From Erythrophleum ivorense (taxonomy: Eukaryota > Streptophyta > Magnoliopsida > Fabales > Fabaceae), in NCBI GenBank assembly GCA_026724425.1, contig JAIUCV010000002.1, positions 5,001 through 69,000 of the forward strand: a DNA stretch of 64,000 bases. Reading direction: 5' to 3'. The number at the start of each line of letters is the position of its first letter. Positions within the stretch are counted from its first letter, which is position 1. The notes beneath the pieces are model-generated. The model had not been told where the DNA came from. It saw nothing but the letters and a program-made list of their open reading frames with translations, and searched no databases. The position numbers were made by a program, and so were the translations under genes. This document shows, one piece after another, positions 14,101-26,980 of the stretch.

Positions 14101-15360
14101 AAAGCCCAAAAAAATAGGGAATAGAAAGAAGTGTGAAGGGGAGGGGGTACAATTAAGCAAAACTAAAACATTATAGGCTTATTTATAAAAAAATATAATA
14201 AATAAATAAATTGAAAAAATTAGAATAAAAAATAAATTTTACTTTTTTATTTTTAAAAAAATGATTCGATAATTAACGTGATAATTTTATAAATATAATA
14301 AAAATTATATAAATATGTTAAAAAAATATGTTCGCATTGGCAACGAATCAAAAGAAATTTTAATTATTTGTTTAAAAGGAGCGATGATCATGTACGAAAT
14401 AATATAAATTACATCTCTTAAATTTTATATTACAATCACGTCTCTTGGTCAATTACAAATAATTATATATAATAATCTATTTCATTAAATTATATTATTT
14501 AACTAAATAATTAATATTTCACATTTTTCTCCCTGCATTAACTCTTTTGATCGTAAAATTCGTAGTAGAGACACTGTAATTCACATCTTCTTTTAATTAT
14601 GGTGATGTGGAGTGACCGAAGCTCAAAAAGTTTAATTTTATATAAATATACCTTTTAATTATGTCCCAAATTGATAAAGGATACAAGAGCATGCGAGGAT
14701 GACTTAAAAAGTCTTAAACTACGGGACACTTCTTTTTATTCGTTTATCTTTTTCTGAAGAATGCATGCCGACTATTATTTATTATATATCTTTATCAATA
14801 AAAGGTTCCATTTTTGTTTATCTCTTGCTTTTTTTAAAAAAAATCATTTTAAATAATTCCGGTGTATACATATTTCTACTCCTCTTTCCTTTATATTCCA
14901 AAAACTAGGATAATAAGTTTTGATAAATTTCAGTATTATAATCGTAACAAAATAGTAAAATTTTACTTAAAACTTACAATTCGATTAAGTAAAACAGAAA
15001 AAATGTAAGAATTTTTCTTAAATTTTAGATTACTTGTACATAGATTTTGGAACTTTTAAAATCAAAAAATAAATTTTTCAAAGCAAATAGATTTTTGTGT
15101 GTTCTATTTTATCCTTAACTTCGCTAGTTCGTATGCTTCTTCCATTTTTCATGTCACTTATAAAATAGATTTAAAATAATATATGGAGTAATAATATTTT
15201 AAAAAAAGAAATAGATTGAGGGCTTCATTTCTTAAAAAATGAAAATGAATTTATTTTTTATTTTAAAAACTTAAAAAATTATTTATAACTTATCAAAGTT
15301 TGAGAGAATTTTTACATTTTTTTACTAAATAAAATGGGTAAGTTATGCAGTTAATTAGCA
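10640..15360. other. AT-rich intergenic DNA, no gene seen
   Basis: No ORF with recognisable protein sequence. It holds (TA)n runs near 11145-11173 and 13013-13041, a tandem duplication at 12069-12278 (listed separately), and long A/T-rich stretches. The short reading frames at 11131-11433, 12076-12282 and 13802-14005 have low-complexity or repeat-derived translations and no coding signature. Confidence 0.7.
12069..12278. repeat. tandem duplication of ~105 bp
   Basis: Copy 1 spans 12069-12172 (104 bp) and copy 2 spans 12173-12278 (106 bp). They differ by one substitution (GTGACGCGG versus CTGACGCGG) and a 2-bp insertion in copy 2 (AAACCGAAG versus AAACTCCGAAG), so the duplication is recent. 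The unit is richer in G+C than its surroundings. No gene is evident. Confidence 0.95.
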
Positions 15361-15516
15361 TGTCAAATGAAAGATTCCAATTTTATTTTGGGATTCTGTA
15401 TTTGTATTCCTGGAGGGTTTGGACTTTGGAGCTACTGGACGCTTCAAACTCAAGCAAAGGAGGTCGATGAGGTGGCGCTTTCTGACCAAGACACTCGTGT
15501 TGCCTTCCCTGGACAA

Positions 15517-15522
15517 CACGTG
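15517..15522. promoter_or_regulatory. G-box CACGTG upstream of the MYB gene
   Basis: Perfect palindromic CACGTG in the context ACACGTGT, about 165 bp upstream of the TATA box. G-boxes bind bZIP and bHLH factors, and the ACGTGT flank resembles an ABA-response element. Function here is inferred from position only. Confidence 0.4.
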
Positions 15523-15652
15523 TTTCTATTGTTAGCAAAATTAATACATAAAAAAAAAAAGAAAACCAAAATAATCTTGAGAATGAAAAAATGAAAGCGA
15601 AAATATGATGGTGGGGTTATGGGGACGTGGGAATGGAGTTTTGGGTTGAATA

Positions 15653-15689
15653 CTATATGTGTGTGTGTGTGTGTGTGTATATATAAATA
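15653..15689 (+). promoter_or_regulatory. TATA box of the MYB gene, after a (GT)n tract
   Basis: TATAAATA at 15682-15689 follows a (GT)n run. It lies 140 bp before the ATG at 15829, giving an expected transcription start near 15710-15725 and a 5' leader of roughly 110 bases. A purine/pyrimidine dinucleotide run directly abutting the TATA box is likely to vary in length between alleles. Confidence 0.6.
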
Positions 15690-15828
15690 GGTGGGGGTGC
15701 TTTACTCTTTCTTGTTATATGCACATTATCTCTCAAGGCTCATAACTCTCCTCTAAGGCTATACATTATTCTCTGGGTATATCTGAAGTTGGTGAATTTG
15801 TTGGCATATTTGTAAATTGAGAATTAAA

Positions 15829-17559
15829 ATGGGAAGGCAACCTTGCTGTGACAAAGTAGGGTTGAAGAAGGGGCCGTGGACGGCAGAGGAGGACAGGAAG
15901 CTCATCAACTTCATCCTCACTAATGGCCAATGTTGCTGGAGAGCTGTCCCTAAGCTTGCAGGTTTCTTTTCTTTCTTGCATTACTACCACTACCTTTCTT
16001 CAACCACAAAATCTTCAAAAATTTTGCATTTTTGGATCATGGGTTTTGTTTAATTTGCTCTGTTCATTTGCTTTTCAAGCATTCAAAACTAACACATGAA
16101 TTAGCTCCTCCTCTTCTCAATTCTGTAAAGAAGGGGAATTTGAAATCCCATGCAATTGTGCATGCAGGGTTATTAAGGTGTGGGAAAAGTTGCAGGCTGA
16201 GATGGACAAACTACCTGAGGCCAGACTTGAAGAGAGGCCTTCTTTCTGAATATGAAGAGAAAATGGTCATCGATCTCCATGCTCAACTTGGCAACAGGTT
16301 AATTCTTCATTTCGTTGATTCTTCTAATCAGAATTATTGCTACACTAGTGCTCTTCTGCACCATTAGAAAAAAAAAGTATACATCACTACTATAGTTGAA
16401 TTGAATTTGCCATTTTTATAATGCTATGCCCTTCAACTTGAGCTTTGTTTAATTGTTTATCAAAATGAGAAGAGGAGGCCTGCATGGTCCCTTTCCCATA
16501 GCAAGGAAACATATAAAATTCGTAGACCAAGTCTTCTCTTCGTTTTTTTTTGGGTTTCCCTTTTTTCAGTAAAAAAGAAACTGTTGATGATTGCAGTTCT
16601 CTAAGTTGACTGCATATGGGAATCATTAATATAGAAAAGCAAATATATAAATACAGGCCATTTTTGTCCTGTGGCCTTTTTTTCCCCTTTCTGATTTCGC
16701 AGCTTCTTTGACATTGTAAGACATGGACCATTCTAGTGTCCATAAAGTCATTCTTCCTTTCATGTAATCCGCATGGACCTTATCATGGAATCTTTTCTAA
16801 TTTTTTTTTATCATTATTATTTTATTACAACATTAGTAATTAATTTCCCTTTTTCTTTCCCCCTCTTGTTTCAGATGGTCTAAGATTGCGTCTCATCTGC
16901 CTGGAAGAACTGATAATGAGATAAAGAACCATTGGAATACCCACATAAAGAAAAAGCTCAAGAAGATGGGTATTGACCCTGTCACCCACAAGCCTCTCTC
17001 CAGTACTCTAACTGAACAACAACCTCAAACACAACAAAAACAATTACAGCAACAGCAAGAGCTGTCTTCTTTGCCAGAGAAACCAGAAACTTCTTCATTT
17101 GATTCATCCACCAATAATATCACTGAATTAGCTGCTATTACTACAGAGGAACACAAGAACATGACACCTCCATTTGAGACAATATTAATGGAGGATGGGT
17201 TCTGCACAGATGAAGTTCCGATCATAGAACCCCATGAGATTCTAGTCCCATCTTCATCAACCTCTACTACTGCGTCTTCATCTTCTTCTAATTCCTCAAA
17301 TTCCAACTTCCTTGAAGACTTGCAGCTCCCAGATTTTGATGAGTGGTCTTGTAATTACACTGACAATAACGTTGTTAACAACAACAACAACAACAGTACA
17401 TTGGAATTGTGCGACGATGACTTGTTTGGCAGTTGGGATTTGCTGATCAATGACCATCATGATGGTAACACAAAGCCAAAGTTCGATGCTCCTCTGAGTA
17501 ATCAGCATCCAAGAACGGTCACGGAGGATTCAGGGTCTTGGGCATTTGGGTTGTTTTGA
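15829..17559 (+). CDS. R2R3-MYB transcription factor, MYB20/43/42/85 type
   Basis: Three exons, 15829-15961, 16168-16297 and 16875-17559, with introns of 206 and 577 bp, all GT-AG; 315 codons. Exon lengths of 133 and 130 bp are canonical for R2R3-MYB genes. The protein starts MGRQPCCDK. R2 has Trp17, Trp37 and Trp57; R3 has Leu70, Trp89 and Trp108, the usual replacement of the first R3 Trp. The R3 segment DLHAQ has Gln where bHLH-partner MYBs need Arg/Lys, so bHLH binding is unlikely. GIDPVTHKPLS after R3 is typical of the clade. The C-terminus is Gln-rich (136-149), Ser-rich (215-231), has six Asn (256-261), and ends in WAFGLF. Related Arabidopsis genes activate phenylalanine/lignin supply during secondary wall formation downstream of NAC masters; that role is inferred by similarity. 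No breaks seen. The ATG was chosen because the family begins MGRQPCC. Confidence 0.95.
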
Positions 17560-17631
17560 TTTTATTTTGTTTATTATTTTTTCTTTTTAAATTGAGGCTT
17601 ACTTCTAATTTGGTTGTAAGGTGTTATAAAG

Positions 17632-17637
17632 AATAAA
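17632..17637 (+). terminator. AATAAA poly(A) signal of the MYB gene
   Basis: Canonical AATAAA 73 bp after the stop codon of the MYB gene, preceded by a T-rich 3' UTR. Expected cleavage is 10-30 bp downstream. Confidence 0.6.
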
Positions 17638-17659
17638 AAGTATAGCAGGAACCAGGGAG

Positions 17660-20377
17660 AAACCCCCCAACTCTGGTTTAGAATTCTCCTTTCTTTTTTC
17701 CTTGAACTTTTGGCCTTTTCATAACAGGAAATGAAAAATATCTGTATATGATAATGGAAATTAACATATATGCTGGTTTGAGGTTTTGATGCATATATTT
17801 ACTTTATTGTCATATATACTGAAAATTTTGTTCAAGTCCTTGTCAAACTATAACTGAAATTCAATTCTATTTCATGTGTCTTTAATTACCTAAGAGTCAG
17901 TAATTATTTATTCGATTTCATAAGGAAGCTCTAGGCTCAACATATTTAAATAAAAATTGTCCTTCTCGCTCAATTTCAAATCAAAAAACTATAGTTTAAA
18001 TTATTTCATGCTCTTGTCTTTTTATCTCTTTTTTTTTTATTTTACAATGACATGAAGTAATTATTAATCAATAATATTTCTTAGAAGAAAATTGGCTTAC
18101 AAGTTCTTATTTTATAAACCAGAACAATTCAAACTTAAATGGGAGGACCAAAAAAACTTTAGACCCAAAAGATAGAGATGTCTTTCCACTTTAAAATGAA
18201 AAAGTTGTGACCACCTTGATCAAATGAAGTAATATAAAAGTCGACAAGAAAAAGTCAGTAAATATTTATTGCATTAGGAAGTAAACATGCATCTGAAATT
18301 TGTATGCCATATAAGAATAAACTAATGATCTTTTAAGTAATGCACCGACGCGAAGCCCATGCTCCTATGTCTAAATTCAGAGATAAAGTTGGGAAACGGT
18401 TCACATCTTTCTTTAGAACTCTGAATTGATCTGGTAAAAAGAAGTGGAAAAAAATGTACTGGAACCAAATGAATGAAAATAAATGGTATACCCTAAGATT
18501 CTTTGAGTATCTCTTCCATTATATATATATATATATTGATAATATGAAACTTCGCATTAATAATTATATATATGTACTAGCTAGAAAAACGTTATTTCTA
18601 TAATTCGACTTATATGTACTAGAAGTGTTATTATAGGCATTATTATTGTGTAAGCTAATAAAATTAGAATGCGCGCAAATTAATGCCTTTAACTTTGGAA
18701 TGACTACAAAGATTGCTTTGTCGTGTAGGTTAAAACCGTAGGGTACGAGTAACAATGACATGCACATGTGTGGTCCAACTGTATACATATACATGTAAAG
18801 GTATACACTAATATTAATAACATTAAAACTTATAAAAGGGAGATTTCATACTTATATTTTTAAGGGAAAAAAAAAAAGAATTCATTGTTCATTCTTTTTT
18901 TTTCTTTTTGCAAATAAACTGTCAGTTTTAAGACTTGGTTATAAAGGTAAGATACTTATCATTAAACGTAATTAGTTTATGTCGGTCGGCCCTTTTGGGG
19001 AATACCTTCTTAGATACCAAGAATTACGGTTGTCTAAGTTACATCATCTTTGCCTCGCAAAACTTTTTTGCAAGCTAAGATTAGTATTTGTCTTCTTTTG
19101 TTTATCATTAGATCAGATTTGAATCTTTCAAATATCTATCATATTACTGAATCTTTTCCTGTCAAAAAAGGAAGTGATATAAGTGACTAAAAAAATCTTA
19201 AAATTTGTAGAATGCAATATGCCATAATTATGTATATATATAATGAAAAACAAAATTGCCATGTAAGACAACTTTTGTTGAAATTGTTGACATGAAATTT
19301 GACATTGGAGTTTTATTTGAATGTATTTTATATTGAATTCTGATAATAATTTTTTACTATAAAATATTAAATAACAGTTAATTTTGTTCAAGCGACGGCA
19401 GGCTACTGTGAGGACTAAAAGCTGTACAATTAAAACAGTAGTGTCTACTTGGAATGACTTTTGTTCTAAGATTGATGATCACAGCTAGCATAGTGGTCTT
19501 GCAAGTCGCAAAGCAACATCAAAACGCGTAATTATAAGAAATATTATTATATGGCACACTAGTTTGAAGGAAGCCAGAGAGGACATGGAAAAGTTCTCAA
19601 GTCTTTTATATAAAGTACAAAATCATTCAAAGAAAATGACAGGGAAAGTGGAGCTAATTAGGATAAAGTTTGAAGCCAAACTCTCTCTCTCTCTCACTCT
19701 CTTTCTGTTTTTAGTGCTTACATAGTGTGTGAAAAATGAAGATGCGAATTTGATATCTGCCTATGAAATTCAATGGTCCTATGGTTTTGTCACGAGTTGC
19801 AAATCTTTCAACACATTTAGCAATTGCATTCACCCACTCTTTTTCGTGCATCTTGTCTTTTCCTCCATACAAGTTTCATGGCCTTCAAATTTTTGGCATT
19901 AAAATGTCCTCCATCAAACTTCTCACTTTTCATAGTAAATTCTGTATTCAAACTTGAAGTTTAATATTCTTTTGTAAGAGAAGTAGAGAAATATACTAGT
20001 AAAAATTATTCTTTAATTTTTTTTTAATAATTGGTAGTCAATGATTATTTATACAAATACAAGTGTCTATGAAAATTTTGATACTTTTTCTAATTGTTTA
20101 GTTGAACGGTGTAATTTCCCTCTAAATTAAAGTATGCCAATTAAACGAGTATGTTTGTAAATTTTTTTAATTTTTATTTGGTCCTTTACTTTACTCTATT
20201 GAAAATTTGAAGAATCAGCTAGATGCATACACTTAATAAAAGAGCTTATCCCCCGCCTTTGACCATTTAGGGTTCATGTAAGAGATTAATGTCATAGTAG
20301 TAAGAAAAGGGATAAACAATGAATGTATATGATTTACGTGAATGATGAGTTCCTTATATTTTATATTTATATCTCTT
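17660..20377. other. AT-rich intergenic DNA, no gene seen
   Basis: Between the MYB poly(A) site and the next retrotransposon I see no coding signature. It contains a (TA)n run near 18522-18536 and a (CT)n tract near 19681-19702. Short frames at 18564-18794, 19128-19391 and 19763-19957 give translations without recognisable motifs. Confidence 0.65.
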
Positions 20378-20719
20378 TGAAAAGCCACCTATTTTTAATA
20401 TTAGCTATACATAAAATAGCTACACAATTAATGCAGCCTACAAAGCCGCACCTTAAAAAGAAAAATCTAAAGACTTACAAGTTGGAAATGAGAGCCGAAA
20501 TCCAAGATAGCTGCACTGCCCTTTTCCATTGTACCAACATAACAACTAATGTTATGCTTTCTTCACAAATGGGTTTGTAATATGATATTACTTAAATTTG
20601 CCCATAAAATGCCGTGTAACCCATGCACTGAGTGTAATCATTGAGTATAAATATTGCAGCATATCACTTCTCTCTCTCCATATGTGGATGGTTTAATTTC
20701 TTCTTGCTAATTCTCTTCA
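20378..20719 (+). repeat. 5' LTR of the nested-host Copia
   Basis: 342 bp, TG...CA ends, followed by the primer-binding site. Its last ~290 bp recur at 33917-34203 and its first ~60 bp at 25056-25116. A TATA-like TATAAATA lies near 20645, about 75 bp before the LTR end, consistent with an LTR promoter. Confidence 0.9.
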
Positions 20720-20721
20720 AT

Positions 20722-20734
20722 TGGCATCAGAGCC
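20722..20734 (+). other. primer-binding site (initiator tRNA-Met type)
   Basis: TGGCATCAGAGCC starts two bases after the 5' LTR. The standard plant Copia site complementary to initiator tRNA-Met is TGGTATCAGAGC, so one base (T to C) has changed. Confidence 0.8.
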
Positions 20735-20896
20735 AAGTTAAGAAACTACTTACTCTAGCCAACATATAGTTTGCGTGTCAGTAATCAAGGATCATGGTAT
20801 GAAAAGGTTCTGCCAAAACACAGTCTAGAATTGTGATATGTGGTGGTGAAAAATCTCAAACTTGATTGGTTAAGTGATGGGCACTAACCAATTACC

Positions 20897-23800
20897 ATGG
20901 CAAATCGTGCATCTTTGTCAAGCCCAATGAAAAAGCTCAACAACAACAATTATGACAAGTGGAGCATTCAAACCTAGTACTATATGCTCAAGCAAGATTT
21001 ATGAGGTGTTGTAGGTGGTGTAAAGACAACTCCACCAACTGATGAGGAGTCGGAAAACACTAAAAGAGGATGAACTCTTACAATGAATCAAGGACTTGAC
21101 AACACTAAAAGAGCCTTGAGGTACCCTGGAAACAGTATTCATAAAGAAGAATAATGTGAAACTATAGTTATTGGTGAATGAACTTATGTCCATTGAACGA
21201 GGAGATATGACAGTGAATTAATATTTCACTAAAGTGAAATCCATTTGCAATGAAATTGCAAAAATGGATTCAGAGAGTGCAATTAGTGAGGCAAGGAAGC
21301 GGATGATCATTATTCATGGCTTAAATCCCAAATACCATGGATTAGTTATAGTTACTAGAGGTTGGGCCAAAAAACCAACCTTGATAGAGTTAGAAAGTAT
21401 ATTGTCCAACCAAGAAGTTTTAAACAAGCAAATGTCTAAAGTTTCAATAAATGAGGAAGATAAAGTTCTTTTTATTAAAAAGAAAGTTCCTAAAGAAGAT
21501 AACACAGCTATGAAGTTCAACAATAAGCCCAAAAGCTTGACAAGATAACAAAGGTGATAAAGAGGCTGATGTGGGAGAGGTATACAACAAGGTGAAGCTA
21601 GACGACCTTAATATAGAGACAAGAGAGAAGAAGAAAGATTTAGTCACCATGATGATCAATGCTACAAGTGTGGTAAGAATGGCCATTTTTCTTGTGATTG
21701 TCGAGCAGAGAAGGTGGAATGTAATTTTGCAACCTTCAACCCAAATGAAAGTGAAAAAGAATGAGATTTTCAAGCATCATTTGTTATAGAAAAGTCTAGT
21801 TTTAGGAAAGAACTAGAATATGGAGAACAGACTGAATGGAACAAGGAAGAAATCACTACATCATGCATGGATGAACCAGTAGAAAAGCTTGCACTAACAA
21901 CACTGAATGTTAATTATAATGAAGACTGGATCGCTGATTCTGGTTGTTCTAACCATATGACAATAGACAAGGAAAAACTACTCAACACGTCTGAGTACAA
22001 AGGAGAACAAGTTATGACAACAAACAACTCCAAATTACCTATTACCCATATTGAAAAAATGGCTATTGTCCCCCACTTCAATTCACATTAGGTACAGGTA
22101 GACCATGCCTATCATGTACCTGGAATGAAGAAAATTTATTATCAATTTCACAACTAACTTCTTCAAGAAATTATTTAGTGTTTAGGCCTAAAGATGTCAT
22201 GGTGTACTAGAGTTTAACGCCTACAAGTCCACTACTTATGAAAGGAAGGTGACTTAAGTTTGTCTACATAATGTTAACATAGGCAGCATATGTGGACAAG
22301 ACAAGAAAAAATGAGACAACATATTTGTTGCATGCAAGGCTTAAACATGTAAGCTATAATCGACTAAAAGCGATGATGAAGAAATCTACAATAAAAGGCT
22401 TGCCAAATTTAGAGATACAAGATAACACTATCCGTATAGGATGGCAATACGGTAAAGCTTATGAATTACCATATGAAGAGTCAAGATGTAGAGCAAAGAT
22501 GCCATTAGTGTTGTTGCATTTAGATGTTTTTAGACTGGTGAAGCAATCTTCGATCAGTAGGAATTGATACATGGTCACATTTATCAATGACTTTTTAAGG
22601 TATATGTGGATAGATTTCATGAAGGAGAAAGTATAAGCTTTAATTAAATTCAAGGAGTTTAAAGAGAAGATTGAGAAAGAAGTTGGATGTAAAATTCAAT
22701 GCCTATGCACTAACAGTGGAGGAGAATACACGTCAAAGGAGTTTATTAAGTATCTATAAAAGTATAGTATAAGGCGATAGTTAACTTGTCTAAATACTCC
22801 ACAACAAAATGGAGCTATAAAAAGGAAGAATCAGCACTTAGTGGAAACATGCAAAAGCATGTTGCATGTTGAAAATATTCAACCACATTTTTTGGCAAAG
22901 TGCAAAAGGATAGCCGCCTATGTCTTCAACAGGCTACCATAAGCTAGGCTTGGGTTTATTTCACCGTATGAGAAACTGTGGGACACAAAGCCATTGGTGA
23001 GTTATTTTCGAGTATTTGGATGTGTTTGTTATGTGTTCATACAGAGTCAAGAATGTAGCAAATTTGACAAGAAGGCTATTCGTTGCATATTCGTTAGTTA
23101 CGTTAGTCAACGAAAAGGGTGGAAATATTGTGATCCAACAACTAGATGTTATTATGTTTCCAAGAATGTAGTGTTCGATGAATCATCATCGTGGTGGTCT
23201 TTGCAAGCAATGTTACTACCAGATTCCAAGAAAATTGTGAAACAAGTACAAAAATAGAAGGAAGTACCACAAAAAAATAAGGAAGAGCAGTCAACACCAA
23301 AAGATATGTCGAATGGTGATCAAGATAGAGTAAGATCACTAAAACAAAAAGATCCTTGGCAAATAGGAATCTACATTAAGTCTACAAAGGATGAAAGACC
23401 AAGTCAGATAAAAAAGTTGGATAAGGAAGTCCCTCAGCCATAACTAAAGATGTCTACAAGGGTTCAAAAGCTAAATCCAAGATATACCAATGCAGCATTG
23501 GTTGAGGATAATGGCGTGAAAGAACCAAGTACATATGAAGAAGTATTTCAATCAAAAGAGTGGAGAGATACAATGGAAGAAGAAATCTAGACACTAAAAC
23601 AAAATGAAACCTAAAAGTTAATGCCATAACCTACCAATGTACAACTTATTTCTTGTAAATAGGTATACAAGGTGAAGACTCATCCTGATGGATTGATAGA
23701 AAGGTACAAGAATCGTTTAGTGGCTCGAGGATTTTCATAGAAATATGGACTAGACTATTATGAGACATTTAGTCTTATGGCTAAAATAACTACTGTACAT

Positions 23801-25011
23801 GTATTGTTAACACTAGCAACTAGCAAGTCATAGAAACTTTGGCAAATGGATGTCAAGAATGCATTTTTTCATGGTGAGCTAAATCGAGAAATATACATAG
23901 AGGATCCAAAGGGTTTTGAGAGCAAGGATCATTCAAGTTATGTATGTAAGTTGAAGAAAGCACTGTACAACTTAAAACAGGCACCAAAAGTATGGTACAA
24001 GAGGATTATAGAGCTTCTATTACGAGGTGGATATTCAACGGCACCAGCAAACTCGAGCCTATTTGTGAAATACAAGATTGTAAACTAGTTATAATACTAA
24101 TGTACATAGATGATCTTGTCATCATTGAAGATGATGAAAAAGAGATTTATCAAATAAAAAGTAATCAATATGTACACTTCCAAATGAAGGAGCTTAGAGA
24201 GTTAAGACACTTTCTGGTGCTTAAAGTCAAAAGAAATAAAGATAATTTATTTTTATACTAGCAAAAATATGCCAAGATTTGTTGAAGAAATATGGCAAGC
24301 TGAATTGTAAGCCAAATTCAACATTCATGGAGATGAATACTAGACTATGCTCCACAAAAGAAAAGGAGTAAGAGGATGTCACAATGTATAGACAGTTAGG
24401 CAATAGTTTTATTTACTTTACTTTAACTCAACCTGACATATCACATGCAATAAGTGTAGTAAATCAATTCATGCAAAACCCGAAAAAGCCACATTTAAAA
24501 GCAATACATCAAATATTAAGGTATGTCAATAGTACAATTGACCATAACATGTAAGGTCATAGGACACTGTGACATTAACTATGCTGGTGGTCACGACACA
24601 TGTCATTCTACAACTAGGTATATGTTTAGCCTAGAATCAGGAATAGTATCTTGGTGTAACAAGAGACAATCCACTATATCTTTATCAAGTACAAAAGCAG
24701 AATATAGAGCAATAATCATGACGGCTTAAGAGTGTACATGGCTTATGCAAGTACTTCAAGATTTAAACTAGTTGACTAATTATAAAATGAAGTTATATTA
24801 TGACAATCAATTTATAATTCGTCTAGCAGAAAATTTGATATTTCATGCTAGAACCAAGCATGTGGAGGTCCACTATCACTTTCTCAAAGAAAAGGTATTA
24901 CAAGGCGACATCGAGATGAAATATATCAATAATAAAGGTCAAGTTGTAGATATATTTATAGAAAGACTTAGTGGTCCAAATTTTGAAGAATTTAAAGACA
25001 CTTTGGTATGA
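20897..25011 (+). pseudogene. Copia gag-pol pseudogene
   Basis: Gag begins MANRASLSSPMKKLN at 20897 and is stopped within 30 codons; better gag reading is at 21234-21548. An intact CCHC knuckle (CYKCGKNGHFSCDC) is at 21660-21701 and the protease triplet DSG, within WIADSGCSNHMT, at 21936-21944. Integrase covers about 22290-23210, including TPQQNGAIKRKN. The catalytic phrase usually reading TDNGGEY is TNSGGEY, so a catalytic Asp is lost. RT begins near 23650 (MDVKNAFFHGEL at 23846) and keeps YIDD at 24103-24114. RNase H (SWCNKRQSTISLSSTKAEY) follows at 24523-25011. At least a dozen in-frame stops and shifts are visible, many of the CAA/CAG/CGA to stop type expected from cytosine methylation decay. 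Upstream of the 3' LTR, GCGAGGGAGTAG at 25044-25055 is a plausible polypurine tract. Confidence 0.92.
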
Positions 25012-25055
25012 TTATGATATCCACATTAAAGGAAAAAGTCATTGCGAGGGAGTAG

Positions 25056-25116
25056 TAAGAGCCATTAACTTTTAATATTAGCTATACATAAAATAGTTAC
25101 ACAATTAATGCAACCT
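25056..25116 (+). repeat. 3' LTR of Copia, left fragment
   Basis: Homologous to the first ~60 bp of the 5' LTR (20378-20439), with TTAATATTAGCTATACATAA identical in both. It is cut at ...GCAACCT where the gypsy LTR starts with TG. Its first dinucleotide is TA rather than TG. Confidence 0.9.
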
Positions 25117-26296
25117 TGTAAAAAAAATTGTTCACTTGCAGTTGCCGAACTAGCCAAGATTAGTAAATTTTTGCTGATTTGCAATATAATACCCACTAAG
25201 ATCGTCTCCCAAGGAGCTCTTAACCAAATCAATTAGTTAGAAACCATAAAACTAAAATCAAAATGACTGGGTGTTTGAATATAAAATTGCATACTAATTA
25301 AACGGAATAGTAAATCAATTAACAAAGTAAAACGAAAAGCAATCAAATGAAAAGTAAGTAATCTAGAATTCTTTCACTGATATTTTTCCCATTCTTGTCA
25401 CTTAATAATGCCTTTTGTTTGATTTTAATCCTCTGATTATTTCTGATTAATGTTCCTAAACTACCGTTTAAGATTTTAATTGATTCACATCATTAATCCT
25501 AACGTAACCACACTTAAACCAACAATACAAAACTAATCTATTTCGCATCTGACTAGAGATACACACAGAATCCCTAATGCATTCAAAATGAATTATTTAC
25601 TAAAGATATCAATTAAATTAAAATGCATTCTCAGATAACTCAATCAAATTAGAATTCATACATCTAAAATCATCTAACTAGAATGATATAAATTACATGA
25701 AAACAAAGAGAATAATATTGAAATTCCTTTGAAATTAAAATCTAAACTAATGTTCTTTACAACCATAGACTCAAGTTTAATATCAAGTTCAATCTCTAGA
25801 TTAATTATAAAGGTAAATTAAAAGGCTATAGAAAATGAAAACAAAACTAGAAAAGATGGAATGCTCTCTGGTGATAGCTCTCTTCATAAAATGACGTCCC
25901 TCCCTATTCATCTAACTCAAAGTGACCTAAGAAAGATCTAAGGGCCCAAATGAGTTGAGCACATCCAACAGTTTAGAATTTCTTGTATTAAAAGAAATAC
26001 AAAACTAATTCTGAAGCAACAAAGCTCGAATCTTTGGCTCAATTTGAAATATCCATGTCACTCCAATCTGTTAATCTATCTAGTTTGCAAGATAAAAAAT
26101 ATGGATTGGGCTTTTGATGGAAAAATTGTAACAATGACAATTTAACTCAATTATAATAATAATGTAGTTGAAAACTCATTTATCCAAATTTAACCCATTT
26201 TATATAAAATAGACCCAAACTCATCAAATTAGCCATGATGAATCATTAGTAAAACTAAATATAAGGGATATAAAACATAATAATGCCAAATTATCA
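25117..26296 (-). repeat. gypsy LTR (complete, 3' LTR by orientation)
   Basis: 1,180 bp, bounded by TG (25117) and CA (26296). The last 297 bp recur at 31045-31341. The flanking interior sequence at 26297-26330 reads, on the minus strand, as GCCAAGTGTGAGAGAATT, a gypsy-type polypurine tract. Confidence 0.75.
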
Positions 26297-26916
26297 AATT
26301 CTCTCACACTTGGCTTTTTGCATTCCTGGGCAAAACATAAAATCTAAAATCAAAATAAAACCACAAAACTATGAAGCTAAACACAATTCAAGCTCTTTAA
26401 AAAATCAACAGTTAAAGTCAATTTTTCTTGTTAATCTAGGAAAAACAAGTAGCATGGCAATTTCATTTGGCAAAAATGAATCAAAGTGATAGCTCTTCAC
26501 TTGTTATATGTATACTCTCAGTCCTTTCAAGCGTTTAAGTTAAGTGTTCTTCTCAAATTCAACCTATCACAACATTACTACTATAGGCTTGTATATCTTC
26601 TCAATCTCCACTAACTAAATCATAAGTAATACATAAATCAAAATAACTTTTATTCAAGATTGTAATAGAGTTAAGGTAAGAAACAAATGATAAACAAAAA
26701 AAAAACTAAAGGCGTAACAAGAGACAAGGTGGACACTTAAAATCATCAAGAGTAATAAGAAAAAGGTCTTATTTGCTATAAACAAATATATACACAATGA
26801 AAATCAAAGTAATTCTTCTTTCTATCTTTCCGTATCTTTTTCTCATTTTCATCATTCATCCTTTTTTTACTTCATATATATTTTCTTCTTTTACTTTTTC
26901 TTTGACTTTCCATCCC

Positions 26917-26917
26917 T

Positions 26918-26969
<52 letters not shown>

Positions 26970-26980
26970 TGTATGTATAT
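26917..26980. repeat. compound microsatellite (TA)n(TATG)n
   Basis: A run of TA dinucleotides passes directly into about nine copies of ATGT/TATG, ending near 26980. It lies in the interior of the deleted gypsy element and explains the Tyr-Val-Cys-Met repeat seen in translations there, which is not a protein. Confidence 0.9.

Noticed and set aside
15817..16053. 78-codon frame starting at TTG 15817 as the MYB exon
   Set aside because: The family start is ATG 15829 and the frame runs into intron 1 after 15961; residues beyond Gly45 are intronic.
16032..16367. 111-codon frame as a separate gene
   Set aside because: It is intron 1 plus exon 2 plus the start of intron 2 of the MYB gene read through without splicing.
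17025..17508. minus-strand frames opposite MYB exon 3
   Set aside because: Antisense to Gln/Ser/Asn-rich codons; translations are poly-Cys/Val and poly-acidic artefacts.
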